A DNA stretch of 58,652 bases from an uncultured Mediterraneibacter sp. Lineage in GTDB: Bacteria; Bacillota; Clostridia; Lachnospirales; Lachnospiraceae. Every line of letters starts with the position of its first letter. The stretch's first letter is position 1. Below the pieces are notes generated by a model. The model had not been told where the DNA came from and ran no database searches. It worked only from the letters and a program-made list of their open reading frames with translations. The DNA is taken from contig NZ_CAKRGI010000014.1 in NCBI RefSeq assembly GCF_934330165.1, positions 1-58,652 on the forward strand, given 5' to 3'. Both the position numbers and the translations under genes were made by a program. This document shows positions 8,215 through 17,616 of the stretch, piece by piece.

Positions 8215-8246
8215 TCTTTTACATCCGGCTTACTTCCATCTGATGC

Positions 8247-9506
8247 TTATCTGAGCATATAATCTTTCAACTGTCCTCTGCTGTCAATCCCCAGTTTATT
8301 AAATACAGAGGTCAGATGCTGCTTCACCGTCCGTACCGTCATTTCCATATATTCTGCAATCTCCGTATTTGTCCAGCCACGGTTTGCAAGCATAGCGATG
8401 GTAAATTCTGTTGTTGTTAAGTTGTCTGCAACATCCTCCTGGGTATCCGGGTTATGTATCCTTCTCCATCCATAGCTGAAACGGTACGTGATCTCAATGA
8501 TACGGCTGTAATCTTCCGGGTAATCCACTTTCATGCACGTTTCAATCAATCCCTGAAGCAGTCCGTGGTGTTCTCCGATTCCTTCGATCAGATTATCCGG
8601 CTCTGCCAGTTTCCAGGCTGCCATAAAATAAGTCTTTGCCTGTTCCTGATTCCGTATATTCATGCAGTCCATTGCCGCCATCAGATTCAGATAGATCATA
8701 GCGATCGGGTAAATTTCAGTACTCAGTGTCAGACATGCCTGTACGATTCCCAGTGATTTTTCATACTCCTGCTCTAAATATGCTTCATGGGCAAGTACAT
8801 AACAGCCCCACAAACGCATTCCTACAGGCAGTTCGCCAAGATATTCTGACATCGGCGGCATTTCTCCCAATGGAAGATGCAGCAGAGTCCTTCCTGCTCC
8901 TGCCACAAATACATACATGGCGATGGTTTTCTTATCAGCACCGACAGACAGAACCTGATTCAGATTTTCTTTTAAACTGTTCATGGCTCCCCGTGCCGCA
9001 TTGATCCGGTTCAGAGACAGGTTCGCAAATGTATGGATCAGACATGCGGAAAGGCGGAGCATGGAATCCGGATGATTCAGATACAACTCGGTAAGATCCA
9101 CTGCTTTATCATGCTGTCCTGTAAAATAATAGTACTCTGCATATGCCATTTCCCGTGCGTCATGATCTCGTATTTCCCCGATCAGTTCCAGGCACGTTCC
9201 CGGAGTAAATGCTGTACTCATCAGCCGCATCGGGATCTGTTCACTGGTTTCCAATTCCTTCTTTTCATCCGAAAGTCCCAAAAGATAATCTGCTGACACT
9301 TTCAGCTCTCTTGCAATACGGATCAGCATATCACTGCTGATTGATTTTGTATTTTCATTCAGAATACGGCTTATCTGGGATGGTGCTACATGAAGCCTTT
9401 CAGCCAGTTCTTTTCTTGAGATCCCGTATTTCCGGCAGATCTGCTCAATCCTTTTCCCCGGTGACATCGCATCTGCTCTTTTTGTTGCCTCTTCCATTAC
9501 AGTCAT
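8247..9506 (-). CDS. Chimeric regulator: XRE HTH, TPR-like middle, LuxR-type HTH
   Basis: 419 residues. Residues about 18-75 are a Cro/CI HTH (ICRKYGISRKELAERLHVAPSQISRILN). A long helical middle with TPR-like hairpins (AYAEYYYFTGQHDKAVDLTELYL) follows. The C-terminus is a LuxR-type HTH (NRGWTNTEIAEYMEMTVRTVKQHLTSVFNKLGI). Two different DNA-binding modules in one chain are uncommon. It is the last gene of the cobalamin-riboswitch operon, 18 bases after the ATPase gene, so its level should fall when corrinoid is plentiful. Its targets are unknown; the thi promoter lies immediately downstream, but nothing shows binding there. Confidence 0.85.
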   Translation of the reverse strand: MTVMEEATKRADAMSPGKRIEQICRKYGISRKELAERLHVAPSQISRILNENTKSISSDMLIRIARELKVSADYLLGLSDEKKELETSEQIPMRLMSTAFTPGTCLELIGEIRDHDAREMAYAEYYYFTGQHDKAVDLTELYLNHPDSMLRLSACLIHTFANLSLNRINAARGAMNSLKENLNQVLSVGADKKTIAMYVFVAGAGRTLLHLPLGEMPPMSEYLGELPVGMRLWGCYVLAHEAYLEQEYEKSLGIVQACLTLSTEIYPIAMIYLNLMAAMDCMNIRNQEQAKTYFMAAWKLAEPDNLIEGIGEHHGLLQGLIETCMKVDYPEDYSRIIEITYRFSYGWRRIHNPDTQEDVADNLTTTEFTIAMLANRGWTNTEIAEYMEMTVRTVKQHLTSVFNKLGIDSRGQLKDYMLR

Positions 9507-9524
9507 CTCCTTTGTCCGTCTTAT

Positions 9525-10643
9525 TTATTTTAATTTCTTTTTTCCTGCTCTTTCTAACTTCCCAAGCCTCTCTGCCTGCTCCAGAAGTTTCCCGATCCTG
9601 CGGTTATACGTTCCGATCTGCACCCCGGCATCGATCACTCTTCCGCATCGTTCTATCATTTTCTCTGCACTTGCAAGAGTTTCATCCGAAATTTCCTCGA
9701 AAGCTTTTTCTGTGATCACTTCCACTGCAAGCTGTTTTGCCAGCTCGCAGTCAATATCATTGTCATACAAAATGCCGGCTGCAAAAGGGATCCTCTCTTT
9801 TCTCAGTTTCCTGTATACCGGGATTCCGCTGCCGCCTGAAGAAATGACCAGCACTTCCGGCTCTCCCTTTATTCCCGGCAGTTCAATACTTCCAAATCTG
9901 GGATCAAAGGAGCCGTTCGTTATCTCATATAAGTCACGGATGATTTCTTCCTGAAATACCTCTTCCGGCTTTCCGAAATGGGAGATATTTTCTCCTTTCA
10001 CGCATACGATCTTGTCTGATACTTTCTGTGCAAGGTCGATCTCATGCAAAGACATGATCACCGTCATTTTTTTCTCTCTTGCCATCTTTTCCAGGATTGC
10101 CAGAAGCTCCAGCTTGTGCTTCACATCCAAAAAGGAGGTCGGCTCATCCAGGATCAGGATTTCCGGCTCCTGACAGATTGCCCTCGCCAGTAAAACTCTC
10201 TGCCGCTGTCCATCGCTGATCGCATTGAAATCCCGGCTGCCCAGTTCCTGTGCATGGACTGCCTCCATTGCTTCTTCCACCAGCTCTTCATCCCGCTTTG
10301 TCAGGATTCCAAGTCTGCCGGTATACGGATACCGCCCGGTTGCCACAATATCATGACAGGTCATCAGTTCTGTCTTGATCCGCTCGGTAAGGACCACCGC
10401 CATTGTGGAAGATAACTCTTTATATGACAGTTCCATCAGAGACGTATCATCAAAAAATACAGTTCCGCCGATCAGCTTTAATTGTCTTGTAATACTTTTT
10501 AAAATCGTAGATTTCCCAGAGCCGTTTGGTCCGATCAGTGTCACGATCTCGCCTTTGTCTATCCCGATATTGATATCCCGGATCAGCGGATTTCCATGAT
10601 ACCCGACTGCCAGGTCTTTTAACTGAAAATAAAAATCCGCCAT
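9525..10643 (-). CDS. ABC transporter ATPase, corrinoid/iron-siderophore type, with C-terminal extension
   Basis: 372 residues. Residues 1-255 are a FecE/BtuD-like ATPase: Walker A GPNGSGKST, signature ISDGQRQRV (the usual LSGGQ with SDG), Walker B ILILDEPTSFLD, switch His in SLHEIDLA. About 115 further residues (VLVISSGGSGIPVYRKL onward) are not part of a standard ATPase. They look like a small alpha/beta domain with a glycine-rich loop, whose role I cannot name. It follows the permease with a 3-base gap. The cobalamin riboswitch upstream argues that the substrate is a corrinoid rather than ferric siderophore. Confidence 0.9.
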   Translation of the reverse strand: MADFYFQLKDLAVGYHGNPLIRDINIGIDKGEIVTLIGPNGSGKSTILKSITRQLKLIGGTVFFDDTSLMELSYKELSSTMAVVLTERIKTELMTCHDIVATGRYPYTGRLGILTKRDEELVEEAMEAVHAQELGSRDFNAISDGQRQRVLLARAICQEPEILILDEPTSFLDVKHKLELLAILEKMAREKKMTVIMSLHEIDLAQKVSDKIVCVKGENISHFGKPEEVFQEEIIRDLYEITNGSFDPRFGSIELPGIKGEPEVLVISSGGSGIPVYRKLRKERIPFAAGILYDNDIDCELAKQLAVEVITEKAFEEISDETLASAEKMIERCGRVIDAGVQIGTYNRRIGKLLEQAERLGKLERAGKKKLK

Positions 10644-10646
10644 ACA

Positions 10647-11687
10647 CTACCTGCCCTTCTCCCGTTTCACCATCATATAAATGACGATCGGGGCACCTAA
10701 AATGGATGTTACTGTACTGATATTCAATTCCACCGGTGCAAGTGCCATTCTTGCGATCAGGTCACAGATCATACAGAAAACCGCCCCCGCAAAGAATGTT
10801 CCCGGAATAATCACGATCGGTTTCGATGTTCCGAATGCCTTTCTTGTCAGAAATGGAACTGCAATTCCCACAAAGGAGATCGGTCCTGCAAATGCCGTCA
10901 CACTTGCAGACAGCACACTGGAAAGCAGGATCAGCACCACCCGGAAGACTTTGATATTCACACCCATACTCTGTGCATATGCCTCACCAAGCTGGTAGGC
11001 ACTGACCGGTTTCGACAACAGGAATGTGCATACAAATGCGATCCCGACCACCACTGCCTCCACCTGCACGTTGCTCCAGCTCATTCCTGAAAAGCTTCCC
11101 TGCGACCAGCCATGCAGATTGACAATGTCTGAATCATCTGCAAACGTTACAACGAAATCTGTGATAGCAGAACAGATATAACCGATCATGATTCCTCCGA
11201 CCAGCAGTGCCGCCATATGATGTACTTTTTTTGACATCAGAAGAATGAAACCCGTCGAGATCAGTGATCCGATAAACGCTGCCACGATCAGTGTATACGA
11301 TGAAAAATGACCCATATAGTTCAAAAAAATAATCATCGTCAGTGCTACGACCATTTTTGCCCCGGAAGAAATTCCAAGGACAAACGGTCCCGCAATGGGA
11401 TTGGCAAAGAATGTCTGCAAAAGGAAACCGGACAAAGATAATGCTCCTCCCAGCATCGCTGCCATCAGGATCCTCGGAAGGCGGATCCTCCAGATAATGC
11501 TGTATTCCGTTGCCGCCCCGTCACGCAGAAAAAGAATCCTGAGGATCTTAGGAACGGAAATATGCACATTTCCTGTGTTGATATTGAGTACCACTGTCAC
11601 TGCAAATGCAATCACCAGCCCTGAAAATACAGCTATGTATCTGGATCTCCGTCTGAAATTTTCTCCGTGAAAACTTGTATCTTTCAT
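10647..11687 (-). CDS. FecCD/BtuC-family ABC transporter permease
   Basis: 346 residues, hydrophobic, about ten membrane helices. The family signature is visible in RLPRILMAAMLGGALSLSG near residue 70 and ANPIAGPFVLGISSGAK. FAGPISFVGIAVPFLTRK near residue 265 forms the ATPase coupling region. Members import cobalamin, haem or ferric siderophores. Its place in a cobalamin-riboswitch operon with a solute-binding lipoprotein and an ATPase indicates corrinoid import; function is inferred from regulation. Confidence 0.92.
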   Translation of the reverse strand: MKDTSFHGENFRRRSRYIAVFSGLVIAFAVTVVLNINTGNVHISVPKILRILFLRDGAATEYSIIWRIRLPRILMAAMLGGALSLSGFLLQTFFANPIAGPFVLGISSGAKMVVALTMIIFLNYMGHFSSYTLIVAAFIGSLISTGFILLMSKKVHHMAALLVGGIMIGYICSAITDFVVTFADDSDIVNLHGWSQGSFSGMSWSNVQVEAVVVGIAFVCTFLLSKPVSAYQLGEAYAQSMGVNIKVFRVVLILLSSVLSASVTAFAGPISFVGIAVPFLTRKAFGTSKPIVIIPGTFFAGAVFCMICDLIARMALAPVELNISTVTSILGAPIVIYMMVKREKGR

Positions 11688-11697
11688 AGTTTCTCCA

Positions 11698-12912
11698 TTA
11701 TTTCATCTTCTCAAGAAAGGTCATTTCTTTAGGATCCCCATCTGTCAGCATCAGATGCATATCCATGATCAGCTCTCCAACCGTATCCGTTGCCTGATAC
11801 AGGTTCTTTCCTGTATACCATACATTTCCTTCTTTTACTGCCTTAAATTCGGAAAACAAATTACTCTTCGCTTCCAGGTCACTGATACTCTTCACCTGCC
11901 CGTCGATTGTTCCGTTATAGATCAGATAATCAGCATCCACTGCTGTTGCATAAAATTCTTCCATAGTCAGTTTGACTGACGGAGCATTGCTGTCTGCGTT
12001 TTTCAGGTTCTTGAACGCATAACGTCCTCCTGCGATCTCAATCATGGAAGGAATATAATCTTCTGATTTTCTTACCACGATAGAACCATCTGTATTCACA
12101 TAAAAATATACCACAGTCTTTTCTGTATTTTCAAAGCCTTTCAGCTTCTCGATCACCTGAGCCTGCTCTTCAAAAAAGCGGTCGGCTGCATCTTCTTTGT
12201 TCAGCATTGCACCGTACAGTTTGATCCATTCGGTTCTTCCTAATGGGTGGGATTCATAACTGGAGTAATCCACAAAGACCGGTATATCCAGATCTTCGAT
12301 CATCTCCTGTACTTTCGGAGTATGAAGGATCATCGTTGATTCTACGGCAAGATCACACTCTCCGTTCACCAGAGTCTCATAATCCGGCTCACTGTATTTT
12401 CCTGCGTAGATCATTTCACCGGACTCCATGGCTTTCTTTGCACCTTCTACATACCAGCCGGATGCATTGACACCGGAAAATTTTACCTGATCAATGGCAT
12501 CCACTGCATCCACCAGAGACATGATCGCTGTTGCTGCCATATAGATATGATCCAACGGCTGCTGCAGGACTACAAGATCCTCCGGCAATCCTTCCGGGGC
12601 TTCTTTCCCTTCCGGCACAACAAGGTACTGTCTGTCTTCATGTACATCCAACAGCTTGTATCCGTCCTTATAATAGTATACATCAAATTCTGTCGCATAG
12701 GTTAAATCCATTGTCGACTCATAGGTAAGCCCCTCGATCTCCGGCCCTTTTTTATCACTTTTTGACTGATCGTCTTTTGTATTCCAAGTCTGTTCTTCTG
12801 CCTGCTGCGTACTGTCTGTACTTTTTTTACCAGCTCCCGGCTGACTGCAGCCCCCCAGAGAGAGAGCCGCTGCCAGCAGCAATGCAGTTATTTTACAAAG
12901 CTTTGTTTTCAT
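11698..12912 (-). CDS. Solute-binding lipoprotein of the corrinoid-type ABC transporter
   Basis: 404 residues. The signal peptide ends in a lipobox (AALSLGGC, lipidated Cys about residue 22), followed by a Ser/Lys/Gln-rich linker. The rest fits a class III (BtuF/FhuD-like) binding protein with two lobes and a linking helix. Its start ATG directly follows the TAA of the upstream 1414-residue surface protein. Residues about 55-250 are visibly homologous to the C-terminal tail of that surface protein: IEGLTYESTMDLTYA here versus IMGLEYQSETELEYA there, and TEWIKLYG versus YEWIKVYG. Confidence 0.92.
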   Translation of the reverse strand: MKTKLCKITALLLAAALSLGGCSQPGAGKKSTDSTQQAEEQTWNTKDDQSKSDKKGPEIEGLTYESTMDLTYATEFDVYYYKDGYKLLDVHEDRQYLVVPEGKEAPEGLPEDLVVLQQPLDHIYMAATAIMSLVDAVDAIDQVKFSGVNASGWYVEGAKKAMESGEMIYAGKYSEPDYETLVNGECDLAVESTMILHTPKVQEMIEDLDIPVFVDYSSYESHPLGRTEWIKLYGAMLNKEDAADRFFEEQAQVIEKLKGFENTEKTVVYFYVNTDGSIVVRKSEDYIPSMIEIAGGRYAFKNLKNADSNAPSVKLTMEEFYATAVDADYLIYNGTIDGQVKSISDLEAKSNLFSEFKAVKEGNVWYTGKNLYQATDTVGELIMDMHLMLTDGDPKEMTFLEKMK

Positions 12913-15900
12913 TTACTGATTCTCCTGTACTCCTGCTTCATCTACTGCCTCTTCAAACATCTTGTCCATTTTCTCTTCACATCCGAACAGTACTCCATAT
13001 ACCTTGATCCACTCGTACTGTGCAAGTTCCGTCTTTTCATCTGCACTCCGGTCAATGATCACCGGGATACCAAGCAATGCAAATTTTTCGGTGATTTCTT
13101 CCATTCTTTCTGTCTGCTCTTCTACGGTCAGTTCATCAGGATCATCGGTTGACTGCTTTTTTGTCTTCTTATCCTCTGTCTTTGTGCTGTCTTTTTCTGC
13201 ATCTTTCGGCAGGAGTTCTCCCGGAAGCAGTGCAAGGGACACTTCTTTCTTCACAAGTGCCTTTAATTCCGGTTTTTCAAAGCTTCCCCCGTAAATAACT
13301 TCAGCATCCGCTTCATCTTCATCCTCATTTACCTGCATTTTTTCTGCAATCTCAGGAACAGTACAAGCTTTCTGCTCCATTCCTACTGCTGCCACAGAGT
13401 CAAGGAGATCCAGTTCTTTCATCTGTTCAAGGATCTCATCTGATGCCACATAGGTTTTATCTGTCGGCATTTTCACAATGATCATATCCTGATCCAGACC
13501 GACCGGTACTTCTACGTCTTCCGGCACAAGCAGATATTTTACAACATTGCCTTTATACAGTTCTGCTGCCAGTTCTTCTTCACTGACTCCATTCTGATCG
13601 GACGTGGAGTCTCCACTTTCTTCTTCTGCAGCGTCACTCTTACTGCTCTTATTTTCTGTGCTGTCTTTCTTATCGGACTTGGAAACCTCTTCCTCTGTAT
13701 CCTCAGAAGTTTCTTTGGATGTCTTTTCAGAATCATCTTTTGAAGCCTCATCTGCATTTTCTTCCTTTTCAGGATCTCTTGCCGTATCTTTTGTCATGTC
13801 TACTTCCAACAGGACGATTCCCTGATCGTAATGGTAGATCTTGAAATATTCTGCATATTCCAGTTCGGTTTCTGACTGATATTCAAGTCCCATGATCTCC
13901 GGTGCTTTTTCGTCCAGTGTCTTATTACTGTTCTCCCCGACAGTTGTACCATTTCCTGCTGCGGCAAGATAGACGAAAATACTGTACTCGATCTCATGTG
14001 CCACAGACATCTTATCTGTCATTCCAAGGATCTTATTATTTTTATTCAATGCGATCGGGATAACTACGGTCGCTGTTCCTCCGCTCTTTGTCGTATAATA
14101 TGTATTTCCGTTGGCTTTTACATACTGGTAATGGTCACTGCTGAATACCAGTGTTGCATAAGCCTGTCCATTTTTGATCGTTACTTTATTACAGGTAATC
14201 CTTACTTTTCCTGTACCGCCGGACCACGTAAAGCGATCCGGTGTATATACTCCGTCTTTTAAGGCCGTTGTGCTGTCTACGTGTCCTGTAGAACCACTGG
14301 TATCTGCCTCATATTTTGACTCATGATCAGCCTTGCCGTCATTCTTTCCATTAGAACCGTTGGATGGTTTCGTTGACGGTGTCGTTGGTTTTGTCGGGTT
14401 GGACGGTTTTGAATCATTTCCCTGATCATCTTTTCCGATATCACCGGTCTTTACAAGCGTATCAGACTTAAATGTCAGCATTCTGTCATACCAGATCTTA
14501 TTTTTGATCGAATAAGCTGCAACTGCAATTTCCTTATCTAATGACTCCACCGGAATTTCATAAGTATACTTTTCTCCGTTCTCTGTCATCTTTGTCTGGA
14601 ATGGAATCCAGCTTGATTTGTCTGCTGCCGCTGCCTGTTCTTTTGTTCCGACATACAGATAACCATATCCCGTACCGCTCAGCGTCAGAACCGCCTTCAT
14701 CTTTCCATTTTTTACAGTCAGTTCACATCCAATGACACGGAACATAGACGCACTGGAATCCACCTGGATACTGTAAATTCCATCTGCCGGAACTTTTGTG
14801 CCAGGTTCCGGATCTGGTGTCGGATCAGGATCCGGTGTCGGAAGTTCTCCTGTCTTTGGCAGAATTCCGTTAATATGGAAAGTACTCTGCTTTTCTGCCC
14901 ATTTATTTGATTTCTGAATGTGGACTACATAATTGATCTCTTTTCCAAGATCCCTGGTCGGAATCGTAAATGTAAATGTCTTATAACCACTGGCGATCTC
15001 GGACTTATCCTCGGCACTGATGGCAGCGGCATCTTTCGCAGTATCCGCATCTGTCACTGATCCGATGTATATTTTATCATAAGAGGATGCCTGCGTAACC
15101 ATAGTCACGGTTGCTGTATCCCCATTGATAGAAATACTGCTGCCCCGTTCAAAATTCAGGCTTGCATAGCTGCTGGTCGGATATGCTGAACCGTACAGAT
15201 CATAAACTCCATTTTCTGTTACATTCGCTTTTCCTTCCAGATTCGGCACATTGATATATAAATCTCTCGCCCAGGACATCCACGCAGAAGCCGTTCCCGG
15301 TGTAACTGCAAGGTTCATTCCCTGCTTTTCTGCAGGAACTGTCAGTGTAAATGTCGTTGTATCATCATCTGCACGATAAACTCCATTTACTGCAGATGTC
15401 TTATCTGCATCTGCCTGAACTCCCTGATACAGGCGGGTCCATTTCTGACCTTTCACATTCAAAGTCAGGATTACATTTTTCCCTTTTAATACAGCCTTTG
15501 AAGAAACAATATTGAAATCATTGTACGCTGCACCCGTTCCCCCGGCGATCACTTTTACCTGATTTCCTGTAACAACCGGAGCCTCCGGCAGCTTCACTAC
15601 TGCTTCGGAAGAAGTGACACGCATTCCTGTCGCATCAGAAACAATACAACGATACTTTCCTGCCGTCTCCAGAGACATGATAAATGTATATGCTGCAGTC
15701 TTTGCAGTAATTCCGGTACAGTCTGCCCACGTTGCGCCATCGGCACTAAACTGCCACTGATAATTCAGATTGATTCCTTCTTCACCGGATGCCTCCACCG
15801 ACAGTGCCACAGAACTTCCGCTGCCTGCCTCAGTCTCCTGCTTCGGCTGCGTTGTGATATTGATTTCTGACGGTTTCACAAAATCGTCCATTGCAGGAAG

Positions 15901-17157
15901 CTTGAAAGCCAGTGAACTTGAAGTACTCCACGTCTGTTTTCGTCCATTTCTTGGTACAAAAGAGACTTCTCCGCCTGCCTTTTCAAGTGGCACGGTAAAG
16001 GTAAATTTTTCAAGATTTTTTTCTGTATCGACTTCGCCTAAGATAATCGGCTCTTTTGTCTCATCATTTCTATTTCCAATATAAATCGCATCATAAGTAA
16101 AACTGCCATTGGTTGTCGGTTTTACCCAGACCGAAACCTGCAATGCCCCGCCTTTTACAACCACTTTGGATGAAGCAATATTAAACATTGTGTAAGCCTG
16201 TCCCGGCTTCTTTGCATCATCAGAACCATAAATTGCCGTAACTCCGTCATTTGCCTGATAATCTTCTTTTTCTCCTGATGTCTGCACATCCGGGATACTC
16301 ATCCACAGCAGATTTTCTGACCATGTTCCTTTATCTGAACGTCCTACCGAAACCGGAATCCAGCTGTTCTTTGCGGAAACCGGAACCTGGATGGTAAACC
16401 GGCAGGTACTTCCGGTATTCGTACCCTGAACATAATTGCTCTTATCCTCGTCTGTCGCCGCACCGAGATACAGGCGGTCAAACACAGTCTTTGTACCGGT
16501 ACTAAAGGAAATCTCAATCTTATCCCCTTTTACGGTACACGTTGCATCTGTGATCGGGAACATTCCATAAGAAGTTCCATTATTTTTCAGAACTTCAACC
16601 CCCGTGATCTCTTTTGTCGGTGTCACAAGTATCTCTTTTGCAGTTGTCTCATCGGTCTGCTTTGCAGTTTCTTCCGAAGATTTCTCTTCTGCATCCTTTT
16701 TCTCCGCATCAGCTTTATCGGACGGATCATCTGATTTTTCATTCATTTTTTCAGAATCTTTTCCTGCCCCTGCCTCGTCAGAAGTATTCGGATCTTCTCC
16801 CGGATTTTCACCGGTACTGCCGGAATCCTGTGACGGTGTATTCTGATCCTGTGAACCTGTATTTTCTGAACCGGCATTCTCAGAACCATTTTCTTTTGAT
16901 CCGTTTCCGGTATGATCTGCATCAGCAGACTGCGATCCATCGGATGTATTTGCTCCACCAGAGGCTTTTGTTCCACCAGAGGCATTTGTTCCTTCCTGAA
17001 TGCCTGCTCCGTCTGCCAAATTTTCTCCTGCATCCACCTCTTCTGCCGACTGTGCGGTCTCCGCATTTTCTGCGTATGCCTTCGTATAAGACATCGGTGA
17101 AACTGCCATAGAAAACGCAAGCAGCATGGCAAGATATTTAACCTTTTTGTTCTTCAT
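12913..17157 (-). CDS. Secreted repeat protein (NEAT-like and Ig-like domains) with half solute-binding domain
   Basis: 1414 residues. A signal peptide ends near AYA at residue 29, followed by about 150 residues of Ser/Gly/Asp/Glu-rich linker. Then come about six beta-sandwich repeats of 90-110 residues sharing a pattern like Y-x-MF-x(5)-S-x-x-x-VKG, IYIG, DADK, FTFTVP and W near the end. One Ig-like domain (YQWQFSADGATWADC ... GKYRCIVSD) lies after the second repeat. They resemble NEAT/iron-transport-associated domains, but I cannot confirm that family by eye. From about residue 1075 the protein turns into a degenerate N-terminal half of the neighbouring solute-binding protein, split by an acidic Ser/Lys/Glu linker. 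No sortase motif or terminal membrane helix is visible, so anchoring is unclear. It is the first gene behind the cobalamin riboswitch; a corrinoid-capturing role is inferred. Confidence 0.85.
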   Translation of the reverse strand: MKNKKVKYLAMLLAFSMAVSPMSYTKAYAENAETAQSAEEVDAGENLADGAGIQEGTNASGGTKASGGANTSDGSQSADADHTGNGSKENGSENAGSENTGSQDQNTPSQDSGSTGENPGEDPNTSDEAGAGKDSEKMNEKSDDPSDKADAEKKDAEEKSSEETAKQTDETTAKEILVTPTKEITGVEVLKNNGTSYGMFPITDATCTVKGDKIEISFSTGTKTVFDRLYLGAATDEDKSNYVQGTNTGSTCRFTIQVPVSAKNSWIPVSVGRSDKGTWSENLLWMSIPDVQTSGEKEDYQANDGVTAIYGSDDAKKPGQAYTMFNIASSKVVVKGGALQVSVWVKPTTNGSFTYDAIYIGNRNDETKEPIILGEVDTEKNLEKFTFTVPLEKAGGEVSFVPRNGRKQTWSTSSSLAFKLPAMDDFVKPSEINITTQPKQETEAGSGSSVALSVEASGEEGINLNYQWQFSADGATWADCTGITAKTAAYTFIMSLETAGKYRCIVSDATGMRVTSSEAVVKLPEAPVVTGNQVKVIAGGTGAAYNDFNIVSSKAVLKGKNVILTLNVKGQKWTRLYQGVQADADKTSAVNGVYRADDDTTTFTLTVPAEKQGMNLAVTPGTASAWMSWARDLYINVPNLEGKANVTENGVYDLYGSAYPTSSYASLNFERGSSISINGDTATVTMVTQASSYDKIYIGSVTDADTAKDAAAISAEDKSEIASGYKTFTFTIPTRDLGKEINYVVHIQKSNKWAEKQSTFHINGILPKTGELPTPDPDPTPDPEPGTKVPADGIYSIQVDSSASMFRVIGCELTVKNGKMKAVLTLSGTGYGYLYVGTKEQAAAADKSSWIPFQTKMTENGEKYTYEIPVESLDKEIAVAAYSIKNKIWYDRMLTFKSDTLVKTGDIGKDDQGNDSKPSNPTKPTTPSTKPSNGSNGKNDGKADHESKYEADTSGSTGHVDSTTALKDGVYTPDRFTWSGGTGKVRITCNKVTIKNGQAYATLVFSSDHYQYVKANGNTYYTTKSGGTATVVIPIALNKNNKILGMTDKMSVAHEIEYSIFVYLAAAGNGTTVGENSNKTLDEKAPEIMGLEYQSETELEYAEYFKIYHYDQGIVLLEVDMTKDTARDPEKEENADEASKDDSEKTSKETSEDTEEEVSKSDKKDSTENKSSKSDAAEEESGDSTSDQNGVSEEELAAELYKGNVVKYLLVPEDVEVPVGLDQDMIIVKMPTDKTYVASDEILEQMKELDLLDSVAAVGMEQKACTVPEIAEKMQVNEDEDEADAEVIYGGSFEKPELKALVKKEVSLALLPGELLPKDAEKDSTKTEDKKTKKQSTDDPDELTVEEQTERMEEITEKFALLGIPVIIDRSADEKTELAQYEWIKVYGVLFGCEEKMDKMFEEAVDEAGVQENQ

Positions 17158-17235
17158 TTTTTCCTCCTGTCTTGAATATACGGGAAATAAACTGAACTTA
17201 TCTGAAAGTAAGTAAGAAATGTCAGAAAGACAATG

Positions 17236-17300
17236 AAAATAAACCGGGTTCTTTGAGCTTCCTGAGTCAGAAAAGAATTTCTTTTAAGAAAAGCTCCCGG
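17236..17300 (-). terminator. Expression-platform terminator of the cobalamin riboswitch
   Basis: On the minus strand CCGGGAGCTTTTC and the downstream GGAAGCTC...CCCGG segments pair, followed by TTTATTTTC. It lies between the aptamer and the surface-protein start. Corrinoid-dependent premature termination is the likely mode, but a role at the ribosome binding site cannot be excluded. Confidence 0.55.
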
Positions 17301-17357
17301 ATCCATTACTTTTCGGTACAATCAATTACTCGTGATCTGGAATGTACATTCCCCGCA

Positions 17358-17560
17358 CCAGCGACCGGCAGGTTTCCTGACTTACAAATCTTATGCCCGA
17401 ACGCCTTCCCGGTCTCCCAGTGGCTGCGTCTTCACGCCTGCCGGTCACATTTGCTTACAGTGACGAGTTCGTGCAGGAATTGCACCTGCTTCCCTTTTAC
17501 CTGTTGCTATATCTTCCTATTTAAAATATAAACAGAATTTCTATATAGAACAGCACCGAA
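17358..17560 (-). ncRNA. Cobalamin riboswitch
   Basis: On the minus strand the hallmark blocks appear in order: GGTGCTGTT, GGGAAGCAGGTG, TTCCTGCACGAAC, GTCACTGTAA, GCCACTGGGAGACCGGGAAG, and the B12 box AGTCAGGAAACCTGCC (17367-17382). This is a complete canonical aptamer. It precedes the 1414-residue surface protein and the btuFCD-like genes, so corrinoid would repress the whole five-gene unit. Confidence 0.95.
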
Positions 17561-17585
17561 CGCTTTATTTGCTTTGTTCTTCGCT

Positions 17586-17614
17586 ACTATAGCATGATGC
17601 CATAGGAAAGTCAA
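17586..17614 (-). promoter_or_regulatory. Promoter of the cobalamin-riboswitch operon
   Basis: Minus strand TTGACT (17609-17614), 17-base spacer, TATAGT (17586-17591), placing the start of transcription about 20 bases before the riboswitch. It is packed directly against the stop codon of rsmH (17617). Confidence 0.8.
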
Positions 17615-17616
17615 CG

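Noticed and set aside
13539..17132. Long antisense open frames across the 1414-residue surface protein
   Set aside because: They are shadow frames of Ser/Lys/Glu-rich coding DNA, with no ribosome binding sites or recognisable domains.
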